A stretch of DNA of 64,000 bases from SpSt-333 sp964371615. GTDB lineage: Bacteria > Bacteroidota > Ignavibacteria > UBA10030 > UBA8401. Position 1 is the first letter of the stretch. Each line of letters begins with the position of its first letter. The position numbers were made by a program, and so were the translations under genes. The notes beneath the pieces were generated by a model, which was not told the DNA's origin, did not search any database, and saw only the letters and a program-made list of their open reading frames with translations. The DNA lies in contig CAYJMS010000001.1 of NCBI GenBank assembly GCA_964371615.1, positions 1,267,318 through 1,331,317 on the forward strand, written 5' to 3'. This document shows, piece by piece, positions 16,356 through 26,096 of the stretch.

Positions 16356-16643
16356 ATGGAAAATGTTATAGATCTGATTCTCTCGAATGAAATCTACTTG
16401 TTTATCACGATTGGCGTGATCATCGCCTTGATTTTTTTTATAGTGAAAAAAATGATAAAACTTATCATCTATGCAGCGATTATTCTGATGGCTTTTCTTG
16501 CTTATGTGTATTATACCGGTGACTCTATGGACACCGCGGTTGAACCGGCAAAAGAAGCGATAGAAAAAGCGGAAAAGAATCTAGAGGAAAACAGGGGAAC
16601 ACAGGAAGTAAAAAAGAAAATTGAAAAGGAATTAAAAAAGTAA
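16356..16643 (+). CDS. Small two-helix membrane protein with charged coiled-coil tail
   Basis: The ATG at 16356 is chosen because TAGGAG (16343-16348) precedes it at good spacing; an upstream in-frame start lacks such a site and overlaps the zinc-ribbon gene. The 95-residue product has two hydrophobic helices (about 12-30 and 34-53, linked by VKKMIKL) and a strongly charged tail (EAIEKAEKNLEENRG, KKIEKELKK) likely to be helical. Family not recognised. It may form a small operon with the zinc-ribbon gene before it and the DUF2721 gene 60 bases after it. Confidence 0.7.
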   Translation: MENVIDLILSNEIYLFITIGVIIALIFFIVKKMIKLIIYAAIILMAFLAYVYYTGDSMDTAVEPAKEAIEKAEKNLEENRGTQEVKKKIEKELKK

Positions 16644-16703
16644 CACTGGGGAGAAGGTGCGGAATTCGATCCTTCCTAGGACAACTTAGATGGAACTTAC
16701 ATA

Positions 16704-17105
16704 ATGGAACTAACATATACCGCTCCTGCAATCCTCTTTCCGGCATTATCGTTGTTATTATTGGCATATACTAACCGCTTTCTGGCTTTGGCGCGACTTA
16801 TCAGGGAATTGTATGGTCAGTATCAAGTGAGCAATGATGTTCATGTCAAAGAACAGATCGACAGCCTGCAATACCGAATTAGAGTCATTAAAACGACACA
16901 GGTGTTCGGTGTGGCGAGTTTCTTTGCAGGCGTCTTATGTGTATTTCTCTTATTTGCGGGGTGGGTGACAGTTGCGCAGTGGATTTTCGGTTTGAGTCTT
17001 GTCTTGATGCTCGTGTCTCTTGGACTATCGCTTCGTGAGGTCTACATGTCGCTCGATACACTCTCTCTGCTGCTTCGTGATATGAAGGAAAGCCGCCGTC
17101 TATGA
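16704..17105 (+). CDS. DUF2721 family integral membrane protein
   Basis: The 133-residue product has three hydrophobic segments (about 6-26, 67-88, 90-108) and the DUF2721 pattern: an N-terminal helix followed by AYTNRFLALARLIREL, a central stretch with RIRVIKTTQVFGVASFF, and a C-terminal helical end SLREVYMSLDTLSLLL. The family is widespread, membrane-bound and has no known role. It follows two other small membrane or zinc proteins and precedes the phosphatase gene by about 90 bases. Confidence 0.75.
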   Translation: MELTYTAPAILFPALSLLLLAYTNRFLALARLIRELYGQYQVSNDVHVKEQIDSLQYRIRVIKTTQVFGVASFFAGVLCVFLLFAGWVTVAQWIFGLSLVLMLVSLGLSLREVYMSLDTLSLLLRDMKESRRL

Positions 17106-17194
17106 GGCGTTCGTCACACTGCGGCATCGATGAATTGCGTATATTGATGTCACTCATACCGTAAATTATGATACAACGAAATTTAAAGGAATCA

Positions 17195-18424
17195 ATGAAT
17201 CAGCGTTCACTCCATAAAACAATTGAAAGTTTTGCCGATCATCAATTCTCTTCCAACGAAGAGCTTCTGACGCATGTCCTCCATCAAATTATCATTAATG
17301 ACCGGATCGAGATCAAGGGAGGACGGTTGTGGAAATTGGATGCGCAGAAATACTCGTATGAGCTGATAGCGCAGTTCGGTGCGATAGAAAAAATAAAACC
17401 GAAATTCGTCGTTAAAGTGGATGAATATCGAATGTTCAAACAGTTGGCGTCGCACCGGACAATTGTCGCCAAGGAAACGAATGCCTATTTGCAAAGCAAA
17501 GGGATTAAAAAATATTCGGCAACGGGCGTCGGTGATGTAGTGACCGTCCGGAGCTCAGAATTGTACCAATATGTGCTCTCGTTCAACACTGATCTGGACC
17601 ATAATCAGATTTCACCGACGCTCAATATCATCGGATTCGCCGTCTCCTCACTCTTAAAAAGCAGAAGCATCGAACGGAAGACGACGATGCTGCAAAAGGA
17701 CCTCGATAAAGCGCGTGAGATCCAACGAAGCATTCTGCCGGAGCATGAACTGCAATTCCATAATTACGAAATGTTCGGTATTTCGCTTGCGGACAGGGTC
17801 GTCGGTGGAGACTTTTTCGACTATATCGTCAGTGAAGAAAAGGACCGCGTCGGCATTGTCATCGGCGATGCTGCAAGCAAGGGAATCTCCGCCGCTGTGC
17901 AGGCATTGTATGTTTCCGGTGCGCTTCGCATGGGCGCGACATATCAAACAAAGATCAGCAACCTCATCCATAACATTAACGATCTGGTCCATCACACATT
18001 TACCGATGACCGGTTCCTGACATTATTCTATGCCGAACTGACGAACGATCTGAAGGGACTGTGCGTGTATGTGAACGCCGGCCATAGCAGTCCGATCGTC
18101 TATCGATCTGCCACTCAAACAACGGAATTACTGGAAGCGACCGGCAACATTATCGGTCCGTTCCCGAATCAGATGTACCGCAGCGAAGGGATGATTCTGG
18201 GGAAAGGAGATATTCTTCTTTTATTTACCGACGGTGTCTCCGAAGCGATGGATTCCGTCGGGAATCAGTATTCCGAAAAGCGTTTGATCGAAAAATTAAT
18301 AGCTTTCAAGAATGAGAAAGCGCAAAATATTGCCCGGTTGATCGTTGAGGATGTCCAAAAATTCAGCGCAAAAAGCAAATACTCCGATGATAAAACAATT
18401 GTTGTCGTCAAACGGATAAAATAA
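17195..18424 (+). CDS. RsbU/SpoIIE-type PP2C phosphatase with N-terminal GAF-like domain
   Basis: I prefer the ATG at 17195 (AAAGGA at 17185-17190) over an in-frame ATG at 17168. The 409-residue product has an N-terminal sensor of GAF type (about 1-165), then a linker helix KDLDKAREIQRSILP, the hallmark leading into PPM phosphatases of the SpoIIE family. Metal-binding acids are visible in DRVVGGDFFDY and GIVIGDAASKG, and later LLFTDGVSEA and YSDDKTIVVV. Such enzymes dephosphorylate anti-sigma-factor antagonists in partner-switching pathways. No antagonist or anti-sigma gene lies next to it, so the target is unknown. Confidence 0.9.
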   Translation: MNQRSLHKTIESFADHQFSSNEELLTHVLHQIIINDRIEIKGGRLWKLDAQKYSYELIAQFGAIEKIKPKFVVKVDEYRMFKQLASHRTIVAKETNAYLQSKGIKKYSATGVGDVVTVRSSELYQYVLSFNTDLDHNQISPTLNIIGFAVSSLLKSRSIERKTTMLQKDLDKAREIQRSILPEHELQFHNYEMFGISLADRVVGGDFFDYIVSEEKDRVGIVIGDAASKGISAAVQALYVSGALRMGATYQTKISNLIHNINDLVHHTFTDDRFLTLFYAELTNDLKGLCVYVNAGHSSPIVYRSATQTTELLEATGNIIGPFPNQMYRSEGMILGKGDILLLFTDGVSEAMDSVGNQYSEKRLIEKLIAFKNEKAQNIARLIVEDVQKFSAKSKYSDDKTIVVVKRIK

Positions 18425-18447
18425 TTTCCCATAATTTCTTTTTACAC

Positions 18448-18480
18448 ATGCCCGTTGATGTTTTGACGGGCATTTATTTT
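18448..18480 (+). terminator. Rho-independent terminator after the phosphatase gene
   Basis: An 8-bp perfect stem ATGCCCGT / ACGGGCAT with a 10-nt loop, followed by TTTATTTT, 23 bases after the stop. Confidence 0.85.
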
Positions 18481-18670
18481 GCGGGTATACCCAATCTGCC
18501 GACATCTGCTGCATGATATATATTCCCGGCGACACTCTGAACTATTACGATTGTCAATATAATTCGGATAAAGTACTCTTTTCTTGTGTATTGTAATAAA
18601 CCGTTGGTCAGCTGCTGCGTAACATACTCGTTAATTTCCACTGATCCCATCACCGACCATAGGAGACTGT

Positions 18671-21343
18671 ATGCAGCGGACCATGCAATGGAGTGTAGTA
18701 CTGTTGTTCGTCATCACCGTTATCATACCTGCCTCGATTCTTTCTGCCTCCACAATCACCGCAGTAAAAACAACTGAAAGAATAAAAGTCGATGGACTAT
18801 TGAACGAATCAATCTGGCAGCGACCCGGCTTTAGCGATTTTAAACAACGGGAACCGGACCAGGGAGCACCGGGGACTGAAAAAAGCGAAACGTGGATCGC
18901 TTATGATGATGAAGCGCTCTACATCGCAGCGAAATTATACGACTCCAATGCCGATTCAATCGTTGCACGGCTGGTTCGCAGAGACTTTGTCTATGGCGAT
19001 CCATCCGACGGATTTCTTGTTTATCTCGATCCGTATCATGATAAGATGACCGGCAATCTCTTTTACGTCTCAGCCGCAGGAACCAAAGCGGATGGACTTG
19101 TTGAAAATGACGGACGGTTTGAGCTGTCTTGGGATGCCGTATGGGAAGGGGTATCGAAAATCCACGACGACGGATATGTTGTCGAGATGAAAATACCGTT
19201 TTCGCAATTGCGGTTCACTGAAAAGGATGTACAAACGTGGGGAATAAATTTCGAACGGTATATCGGAAGAAAAAATGAAACAGCTATGGTCGTGTATACG
19301 CCTCGCAATGAGAACGGATTCGTATCGCGATTTCCCGAACTGACGGGATTGGAAGGGATAGCACCTTCGTCTCGCGTTGAAATCCTTCCGTATGTGACCG
19401 GGAAAGCAGAATACATCGGCAATACACCCGGCGATCCGTTTAATCCGGGACATAAATATTTTCCGGGTGCGGGATTGGATATGAAAGTCGGTCTCGGGAC
19501 AAGCCTCACGCTCGATGCGACTGTCAATCCCGATTTCGGACAAGTGGAAGTCGATCCAGCAGTTGTGAACCTTTCCGATGTTGAGGTGTCCTTCCAGGAA
19601 AAGAGGCCGTTTTTTACCGAAGGGGTAAGCATCTTTCGATTTGGACAGGGCGGAACAAATAATAATTGGAATTTTAATTTCAATAATCCAAGTCTATTAT
19701 ACAGCCGGCGAATTGGACGCACACCCCAACGGCCGCAATTCAGCCTTCCGGCCTATGATTATGCAGACCTGCCGCAAGGGACAAAAATTTTGGGTGCCGG
19801 CAAGATCTCCGGCAGGATCGGTGACGACTGGAAAATCGGTACGATTCATGCAGTTACCAATCGCGAAATGGCAGAGATAGACTCTGCCGGTACGCGGTCG
19901 AGCGTAGAAATGGAACCGCAGACATATTACGGCGTTTTCCGTGCACAGCGTGATTTCGACAGAGGACAGCAAGGACTTGGATTTCTGGCCACATACGCCA
20001 AGCGATCGTTTGACGATGCAGTATTAGAGGATTATGTCAATAACGATGCGTTGGTTGGAGCGATGGACGGGTGGACCTTCTTCGATCAAGAACGTACATA
20101 CGTTCTGTCCGGCTGGGCCGCCGTCTCTCGTGTCAGCGCAAATACAAACAGAATGGTTGCACTGCAGAGAAGTCCCGGACATTATTTCCAGCGGCCGGAT
20201 GTCGGATATGTACAAGTGGATAGCGCCGCAACATCGATGACCGGTTTTGCCGGACGGTTGATGTTAAATAAAAACCGGGGGAAATGGACATTGAATGCAG
20301 CGGTCGGTATGATCGATCCGTACTTTGAATCGAATGATCTTGGATTCATGTCGTTTGCCGACATCATCAATTCCCACCTTGTGACCGGTTACCGATGGAG
20401 CGACCCGACTGATTATTACCGGTTTGCCGGGTTCGATGTTGCGACATATATGAATTATGATTTTGGCGGAAATAAAACTGCGCATGGCTTCTGGAGCGGT
20501 TGGTACGTGAACCTCCTGAACTATTATGGCGGCCAGATTCGGTTTAATTATAATCTTGAATCGCAGAGTTCGCGCCGGACGAGAGGAGGTCCGTTAACAC
20601 TGAATCCCGAGTCGTGGTCTTCGAACTTCAATCTGTACAGTGACAGCAGGAAATGGTGGGTCGCATATGTCGGCGGTGGTATCACGGGCGGCGATGCCGG
20701 GGAAAATACGTTTGCGTATGTGGAAGTGGAAATGAAACTGACACCGACTTTTACGTTATCGGTGAGTCCTGAGGTGTATTATGATCGAATAAATGCACAA
20801 TATGTCCGCACCGTTGCGGACCCACTGGCTGCCGCAACGTATGAGCGCCGCTACATTTTTGCCGAAGTGAATCAGACCACGGTCGCATCTACCATCCGTT
20901 TAAACTGGATACTGACACCGGAATTGAGTTTCCAGGTGTATGCACAACCTTTCATGTCGTCGGGAGTGTACTGTAACTATAAGGAATTGCTCCGGCCGAA
21001 AACATTCGACTTTCGTTCCTTTGGAAGCGACGGATCGTCCATCGACAACATCGTCGCATCGGACGGATCTCTGGTCGGGTACTCACTTGATCCGGACGGC
21101 GCCGGTCCGGCGAACGCTTTCGGTGTCGGGAGGCCGGATTTCGATTACCGGTCATTGCGTGGAAATGCGGTGTTGCGGTGGGAATATATGCCGGGATCGG
21201 TTCTGTTTCTCGTGTGGACTCAAAGCAGAGAAGATTTCGAACCGGTAGGTGATTTCCAATTTGGACGATCGATCGACCGAATTGTCAATGTAAAACCGGA
21301 CAATATATTTATGCTGAAACTGAGCTATTGGTTCGGTATGTGA
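18671..21343 (+). CDS. CBM9-like / DUF5916 outer-membrane beta-barrel protein
   Basis: The 890-residue product has a signal peptide (about 1-26, SASTITA). A CBM9-like domain occupies about 30-215, with VDGLLNESIWQ near the start, WIAYDDEALYIAAKLYD and the conserved FLVYLDPYHD. The rest is DUF5916, predicted as an outer-membrane barrel: many alternating aromatic strands, FQEKRPFFTEG near its start, and an aromatic-rich C-terminal strand (FMLKLSYWFGM) as expected for barrel insertion. Function is not established; a link to glycan or peptide handling at the outer membrane is inferred. AGGAG precedes the ATG at good spacing. It appears monocistronic. Confidence 0.88.
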   Translation: MQRTMQWSVVLLFVITVIIPASILSASTITAVKTTERIKVDGLLNESIWQRPGFSDFKQREPDQGAPGTEKSETWIAYDDEALYIAAKLYDSNADSIVARLVRRDFVYGDPSDGFLVYLDPYHDKMTGNLFYVSAAGTKADGLVENDGRFELSWDAVWEGVSKIHDDGYVVEMKIPFSQLRFTEKDVQTWGINFERYIGRKNETAMVVYTPRNENGFVSRFPELTGLEGIAPSSRVEILPYVTGKAEYIGNTPGDPFNPGHKYFPGAGLDMKVGLGTSLTLDATVNPDFGQVEVDPAVVNLSDVEVSFQEKRPFFTEGVSIFRFGQGGTNNNWNFNFNNPSLLYSRRIGRTPQRPQFSLPAYDYADLPQGTKILGAGKISGRIGDDWKIGTIHAVTNREMAEIDSAGTRSSVEMEPQTYYGVFRAQRDFDRGQQGLGFLATYAKRSFDDAVLEDYVNNDALVGAMDGWTFFDQERTYVLSGWAAVSRVSANTNRMVALQRSPGHYFQRPDVGYVQVDSAATSMTGFAGRLMLNKNRGKWTLNAAVGMIDPYFESNDLGFMSFADIINSHLVTGYRWSDPTDYYRFAGFDVATYMNYDFGGNKTAHGFWSGWYVNLLNYYGGQIRFNYNLESQSSRRTRGGPLTLNPESWSSNFNLYSDSRKWWVAYVGGGITGGDAGENTFAYVEVEMKLTPTFTLSVSPEVYYDRINAQYVRTVADPLAAATYERRYIFAEVNQTTVASTIRLNWILTPELSFQVYAQPFMSSGVYCNYKELLRPKTFDFRSFGSDGSSIDNIVASDGSLVGYSLDPDGAGPANAFGVGRPDFDYRSLRGNAVLRWEYMPGSVLFLVWTQSREDFEPVGDFQFGRSIDRIVNVKPDNIFMLKLSYWFGM

Positions 21344-21355
21344 TCGCAGTGTATC

Positions 21356-21391
21356 TCTGTGCCTATGGAATGCAAAGGCCATAGGCACAGA
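21356..21391. terminator. Strong hairpin between convergent genes
   Basis: A 13-bp perfect stem (TCTGTGCCTATGG / CCATAGGCACAGA) with a 10-nt loop sits between the DUF5916 gene and the minus-strand ABC-F gene. Neither side has a T-run, so it may stop transcription less efficiently or mainly protect mRNA ends. Confidence 0.6.
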
Positions 21392-21407
21392 AAAAGGGGA
21401 GAGAACT

Positions 21408-23288
21408 TCAATTCGATTTGATCGTTTCCAGTTCATGCCATCGGGCATAGAGCCGTTCGACGGACTCCTTGGCTTCACTCAATTCTTTTGTCAGCCGATC
21501 TACCTGATCACTATACCGGGCATAGAAATCTGCTGACGCAAAGATCGTTTCTATCCGCTGCACCTCATCTTCCGCGAGCAAAATATCCGCTTCTATTGTC
21601 TCCAATTCCTTCGTTTCTTTGAATGTTAATTTTCTCCCGTTTCCTTTTTTGGAAGCGGGAAGATTTTTTTGTTCGACAGATTTTTTTTCTGCGTCGGCAA
21701 TCCGGTTGAGTCGTTTTTCAAGATAGTAGTCGTAATCGCCTTCGCTGAAATGGACCTGTCCATTTCCCTCGAATGCTAGGATGCCGTTACAAACACGGTT
21801 GAGGAAATACCGGTCATGGCTGACGGCAATGACACAGCCGTCGAAATTTGCCAGCGCTTCTTCCAAAACCCGCAATGTGGGAAGATCAAGGTCGTTGGTC
21901 GGTTCGTCGAGTATCAGAAAGTTTCCGCCGTTTTTCAGGATTTTTGCAAGAAGCAGTCTGCTGCGTTCGCCGCCCGACAGTTTTTCCACTTTTGTATTGA
22001 TCCTATCGTCGGTAAAAAGAAATCGTTTAAGATATTTCCACACGGTCATCCGTTCCGAACCGAACATGATCCAATCGTTTCCCTCGCCGATCTCGTTCAG
22101 CACGGTCTTTTCATCATCGAGTGCAATACGCGACTGATCGATGTAATTCATCACAGTCCGGTCGCCGACCTCGATAGTTCCCTCGGCCGGTTGAAGTTCT
22201 CCGAGTATCAATTTTAGGAGCGTTGTCTTGCCAAGGCCATTCCTGCCGATGATCCCGAGTTTCCGTTTTTTATTAAACAGGAGGTCAATATCGGTGAAAA
22301 GACGGCGGCCGCCGAGTACAATGCCGACATGTTTTAAATTCAAAATGGTCGACCCAAGTCCGGGTGGAGGAGGAATCAACAAGTCAACTTCCCGTTCCGC
22401 CTGGAATCCTTCTTTGTCGGCGATTTCAAAATATTGTTTCAGCCGGCTTTTGGATTTTGTCGTGCGGGCACGGGGTCCGCGACGTACCCATTCGAGTTCA
22501 CGGCGCAGGAAATTTGTCCGTTTCTTTTCCTCGGTTTCTAATTGCGTCTGACGTTCCGCTTTGTCGATGAGAAAATCGGTATAATTACCGGTGTGCGGAT
22601 AACAAAGGCCGTTAGAAAGTTCGATAATACGGTTGGCGATCGAATCCAAAAAATACCGGTCGTGCGTCACGAATAGACATGCGCCGGAATAATTCGATAG
22701 AAAATTTTCCACCCATTCTATCGATTGCGTATCGAGATGATTCGTCGGTTCATCCAATATGAGGAGATCCGGACGGGCAATAATCGAACGGCAGAGCGCC
22801 ACGCGGCGTTTTTCTCCGCCGGAAAGCGATGCAATATCGCGTTCCTTCGCCGGAACATTCAACGACTGCATGGCAGTTTCAATTCGATTTTCGATATTCC
22901 ATCCGTCCAATTGGTGAATATGTTCCTCAAGTGTATGCCGACGTTCTGAGTCGTACGGCAACGATTCGTATTCACGGAGAATATCGATCACATCATGAGC
23001 TCCGTCCAGTATGTTCTCATAGACCGATTTTGTTTCATCTAAAGTAAAATCTTGTGAGAGATATCCGATAACGAGTTCACGCCGGCGGGAAACAATACCG
23101 GAATCCGGTTGAAGAATACCGGCGATGATCTTGATGAGTGTCGATTTTCCGGATCCGTTTGTTCCAATCAAGCCGATCCTGTCTGTCTGATGGATGCTGA
23201 TCAAAGTATTGTTCAGTACTATTTGTTCGCCAAAACGGATAGAAATATCCTGTGCTGCTATGAGAACCGGGCCGGCTTGTTTTGCCAT
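21408..23288 (-). CDS. uup: ABC-F family ATPase (Uup-like)
   Basis: The 626-residue soluble protein carries two ABC domains in tandem without membrane segments. The first has Walker A GTNGSGKST (43-51), signature LSGGEKRR and Walker B DLLILDEPTNHLD. The second has GRNGLGKTT, LSGGERSR and NFLILDEPTNDLD. A charged linker lies between them. The last 90 residues (from about ADAEKKSVEQK) form a predicted coiled coil, as in Uup. ABC-F proteins act on ribosomes or branched DNA. The C-terminal coil fits Uup better than EttA, but paralogues are common, so the symbol is a family-level call. Confidence 0.88.
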   Translation of the reverse strand: MAKQAGPVLIAAQDISIRFGEQIVLNNTLISIHQTDRIGLIGTNGSGKSTLIKIIAGILQPDSGIVSRRRELVIGYLSQDFTLDETKSVYENILDGAHDVIDILREYESLPYDSERRHTLEEHIHQLDGWNIENRIETAMQSLNVPAKERDIASLSGGEKRRVALCRSIIARPDLLILDEPTNHLDTQSIEWVENFLSNYSGACLFVTHDRYFLDSIANRIIELSNGLCYPHTGNYTDFLIDKAERQTQLETEEKKRTNFLRRELEWVRRGPRARTTKSKSRLKQYFEIADKEGFQAEREVDLLIPPPPGLGSTILNLKHVGIVLGGRRLFTDIDLLFNKKRKLGIIGRNGLGKTTLLKLILGELQPAEGTIEVGDRTVMNYIDQSRIALDDEKTVLNEIGEGNDWIMFGSERMTVWKYLKRFLFTDDRINTKVEKLSGGERSRLLLAKILKNGGNFLILDEPTNDLDLPTLRVLEEALANFDGCVIAVSHDRYFLNRVCNGILAFEGNGQVHFSEGDYDYYLEKRLNRIADAEKKSVEQKNLPASKKGNGRKLTFKETKELETIEADILLAEDEVQRIETIFASADFYARYSDQVDRLTKELSEAKESVERLYARWHELETIKSN

Positions 23289-23421
23289 AAATACTTCATC
23301 GCTGGTAGAAGAAAATCATTCCATTGAAAATACGAAAAACTTTCATGCCGTCAGAGTGTATTTCCGCCTCTCTTTCATTATATTTCGTGCAGCTCTCAAC
23401 CAACGTCGAAAGGACACTCCG

Positions 23422-24984
23422 ATGAAAAAAAATTCATTACCGCTTATTCTATTGTTTTCATTTGTCATTACACTCTCCGCGCAGCCGTTGCCGAAAGATT
23501 TCAATGCGTATGTGGAAAATGTCCTCAAAACATTCAACGTACCCGGTGTTTCTGTGGCCGTTGTCAAGGACGGGAAAGTAATTCTCACGAAAGGTTTCGG
23601 TGTAAAGACAATCGGCACGACCGAGAAGGTTGACAGCAAAACAAACTTCAGCATTGCGTCGAATACCAAAGCGTTCATCGGTACCTCGCTCGGCATTCTG
23701 GTTGAAGAGGGTAAAATCTCCTGGAACGATCGAGTTATTGACCATCTTCCGTGGTTTCAGCTCTCCGATCCGTATGTTACACGGGAAATGAGGATCATCG
23801 ATCTGCTGGTGCATCGCAGCGGTCTTGGCCTCGGCGCGGGAGATCTGCTGATTTGGCCGACGAACACTTACAATCAAAAGGATGTGGTCAAGCGATTCCG
23901 CAATGTCCCGCTTGCCACCAGTTTTCGGAGTACGTATGCCTATGATAATATCCTGTATCTTATTGCCGGAGAAGTGATAGAGGCGGTCAGCGGCAAGACG
24001 TGGGACCAATTTGTTCGGGCACGTATTTTTGAGCCTCTGGGAATGAACAACAGCGCTTTAACATTTACCGAAGCAATAACAAGGGGAAATGTTGCAACTC
24101 CTCATGCAGAGATAAACGGAATTGTCCGTCCGGTGGCTGCCTCCGATAGTGATAAAACCAATCCGGCTGCGAGCATCAATGCCAATGCCGATGATATCGC
24201 ACAATGGATGATTTGTCAACTCGATTCCGGTAAAGGAGCAAACGGTGCGGTCATATTCAAACCAAGCACGGCGCGCCAGATCTGGTCTGTCGTAACACCG
24301 ATTCCTGTCGCGAAGGTTGCCAAAGAACTTTCGCCGATGCAGTCGAATTTTTACGGATACGGCGGCGGATTTTCATTACGTGATTATCGCGGTAAAAAAT
24401 TGGTTTCCCACACCGGTGGCTTAAGCGGATTCGTTTCGTTCATTGCTATGATTCCCGAACTTCGCGTCGGCGTCGCGGTTTTCACAAACCAGGAAGTTGG
24501 CGGAGCATTTTATTCGATCGGTTACCGTGTGCTGGATCATTACCTCGGAGAAAAGTATGATTGGACGTCGGCGTACAAACGGGTAAAGGAACGAAGTGAT
24601 TCGACCAGTAAAACAACGGAAAAAAAGACGATGACGTCACGGGATTCGCTTTCGAAGCCTTCATTGGCGTTACAAAAATATGAAGGCACATTCGTCGATG
24701 TGTGGTATGGTGATGTAACAATAGTGTTGAAGGACGGAAAATTATTCATGCAAATGGTGCCGACTCCGTCGCTGGGCGGGTTTCTGGAACATTATCAACA
24801 TAATACATTTATTGCCCGGTGGAGCGATCCCGAAATGCGGGCGGATGCCTTCGTTACATTTTCGTTGAATCCGGACGGAACCATTGAACATATTAAAATG
24901 AAGGCGGTATCACCGGCAACGGATTTTAGTTTCGATTTTCACGACTTGTTGTTGAAACCGGCAAAATTGCCTCAGCGGAAGTAA
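23422..24984 (+). CDS. Secreted beta-lactamase-fold serine hydrolase with DUF3471 domain
   Basis: The ATG at 23422 is chosen: GAAAGGA (23408-23414) precedes it and it opens onto a signal peptide (PLILLFSFVITLSAQP). The 520-residue product has the class C beta-lactamase/DD-peptidase fold at about 25-400. The SxxK motif is S80-NT-K83 (SIASNTKAF), the Tyr motif is YAYDN, and the third motif is HTGG in VSHTGGLSGF. Residues about 430-520 form a DUF3471-type beta domain (YEGTFVDVWYGDVTIV). Members are peptidases or esterases; resistance to beta-lactams should not be assumed. The link between domains is rich in Ser, Thr and Lys. Confidence 0.9.
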   Translation: MKKNSLPLILLFSFVITLSAQPLPKDFNAYVENVLKTFNVPGVSVAVVKDGKVILTKGFGVKTIGTTEKVDSKTNFSIASNTKAFIGTSLGILVEEGKISWNDRVIDHLPWFQLSDPYVTREMRIIDLLVHRSGLGLGAGDLLIWPTNTYNQKDVVKRFRNVPLATSFRSTYAYDNILYLIAGEVIEAVSGKTWDQFVRARIFEPLGMNNSALTFTEAITRGNVATPHAEINGIVRPVAASDSDKTNPAASINANADDIAQWMICQLDSGKGANGAVIFKPSTARQIWSVVTPIPVAKVAKELSPMQSNFYGYGGGFSLRDYRGKKLVSHTGGLSGFVSFIAMIPELRVGVAVFTNQEVGGAFYSIGYRVLDHYLGEKYDWTSAYKRVKERSDSTSKTTEKKTMTSRDSLSKPSLALQKYEGTFVDVWYGDVTIVLKDGKLFMQMVPTPSLGGFLEHYQHNTFIARWSDPEMRADAFVTFSLNPDGTIEHIKMKAVSPATDFSFDFHDLLLKPAKLPQRK

Positions 24985-24992
24985 TAGCATCG

Positions 24993-25238
24993 ATGACAGA
25001 CGGACGGAAACAACAGAATAATCCGCTGCATGGCGTTACCCTGGAGATGATATTACAGTATCTTGTTGATCGTATCGGGTGGCAGGAGATGGGGAAAAGG
25101 ATACGGATCCGATGTTTCAATGAAAATCCGAGCATCGGATCCAGTCTAAAATTCCTGCGAACAACGTCGTGGGCGAGAAAGAAAGTGGAAGATTTGTATC
25201 TCGAAGAAGTGGAAAATGAAACCCCGGACTCCGAATGA
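24993..25238 (+). CDS. VF530 family DNA-binding protein
   Basis: The 81-residue protein matches the VF530 family (DUF2132) nearly end to end: NPLHGVTLEMILQYLVDRIGW, then RIRIRCFNENPSIGSSLKFLR and WARKKVEDLYL. Members are small helical proteins described as DNA-binding. The gene starts 8 bases after the hydrolase gene and is likely read through from it. Its stop codon lies inside a terminator hairpin. Confidence 0.9.
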   Translation: MTDGRKQQNNPLHGVTLEMILQYLVDRIGWQEMGKRIRIRCFNENPSIGSSLKFLRTTSWARKKVEDLYLEEVENETPDSE

Positions 25239-25247
25239 ATCCGGGGT
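25221..25247. terminator. Terminator hairpin overlapping the VF530 stop codon
   Basis: ACCCCGGA (25221-25228) pairs perfectly with TCCGGGGT (25240-25247) over an 11-nt loop that includes the TGA. The two flanking genes converge here. There is no clear T-run, so strength is uncertain. Confidence 0.55.
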
Positions 25248-25256
25248 GTAGTGCTG

Positions 25257-26081
25257 TTACGCTTCTAAAAACATCTGACCCAACACACCGTCCCAGTCAG
25301 CATCTGGAAAATGTTTATGGAAACCGGGTGCCAATTGCCCTCCGTCGGCGAGTGTTGCGCCGACGCCGCTGGTGGCAAATGAGATTTGCAGCCGCTCCAT
25401 CTCCCGCATGATCCAATTTGGAACCTCCTCACCCTTCAGGAGGTGGGTATTGACACTTTCGCTATTATCGGCTCTAACCTTTAAATACCATCCCTTTTCG
25501 GCATCGCCATGTTCAATGACTTCGCCGTCAATCGGCGAAAGAAGTCTGATGTTCACATCCGGTTTTTTCACCAGCATGCCTTTTCCGTTGACTGCCAATC
25601 TGCTGCCGATGGGTGGAAGTTCCACGGTGTACGGCTTTCCGATGATCCGTGTTCCGAAATCGTCGATGCCGACCTTATACGTTCCGTCGTCTTCCTGCTG
25701 CACCCAAGTGTGACCGCGATGATATAAACGGTACGGGGGCATAGTAAATCCGTACGCTTCGAATTGGAGTGTCGGTGTTGATGTCCGCCGTTCCATGAGC
25801 AATGCGTGAACCGCGCAATGGCGGCAGTCAAATTCATTGTCACACACACGATGTTTTATCTCGCCGTTCAAAACATGCCGGCAAATCTTGGCAGCGGGAG
25901 GGAGATCTTCGAAATCGGAATGCCATTGAATGGCGTCCATTTTCTTTGACCGATCCGCCTGCAGTGTCCTCAGATACGCCAGCACCACTGTTGCCCCTAC
26001 TGTGACGAACACCGAAAAGAAAATAGTGAGGAAAATGATGTGAAATGCGCTCCACTGAAATTCATAAACCCATGGTATCAT
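25257..26081 (-). CDS. Membrane-anchored GcvH-fold protein of the Qrc-like operon, with cysteine cluster
   Basis: The 274-residue product starts with a membrane helix (about 13-37), then a four-Cys cluster (C67, C80, C86, C89; CRH...VCDNEFDCRHC) that could bind a metal or FeS centre. A glycine-cleavage H-protein-like fold follows at about 122-215 (GHTWVQQEDDGTYKVGIDDF, LLSPIDGEVIE). In true GcvH a lipoyl Lys sits seven residues before the SP of the YSPVSGE motif; here that place is Asp (D175), so lipoylation is doubtful. The end carries TLADGGQ (243-249), shared with two other operon products. It is the last gene, 15 bases after the NrfD gene. Confidence 0.75.
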   Translation of the reverse strand: MIPWVYEFQWSAFHIIFLTIFFSVFVTVGATVVLAYLRTLQADRSKKMDAIQWHSDFEDLPPAAKICRHVLNGEIKHRVCDNEFDCRHCAVHALLMERRTSTPTLQFEAYGFTMPPYRLYHRGHTWVQQEDDGTYKVGIDDFGTRIIGKPYTVELPPIGSRLAVNGKGMLVKKPDVNIRLLSPIDGEVIEHGDAEKGWYLKVRADNSESVNTHLLKGEEVPNWIMREMERLQISFATSGVGATLADGGQLAPGFHKHFPDADWDGVLGQMFLEA

Positions 26082-26096
26082 GACCGATCTCCTTCG

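Noticed and set aside
19063..19722. Minus-strand 219-codon frame inside the DUF5916 gene
   Set aside because: Antisense shadow: no start site, no family features, and the plus frame is a well-formed outer-membrane protein.
23422..24984. Serine hydrolase called as a beta-lactamase resistance gene
   Set aside because: SxxK, YxN and HTG motifs and the DUF3471 tail are shared by many peptidases and esterases; nothing points to drug hydrolysis.
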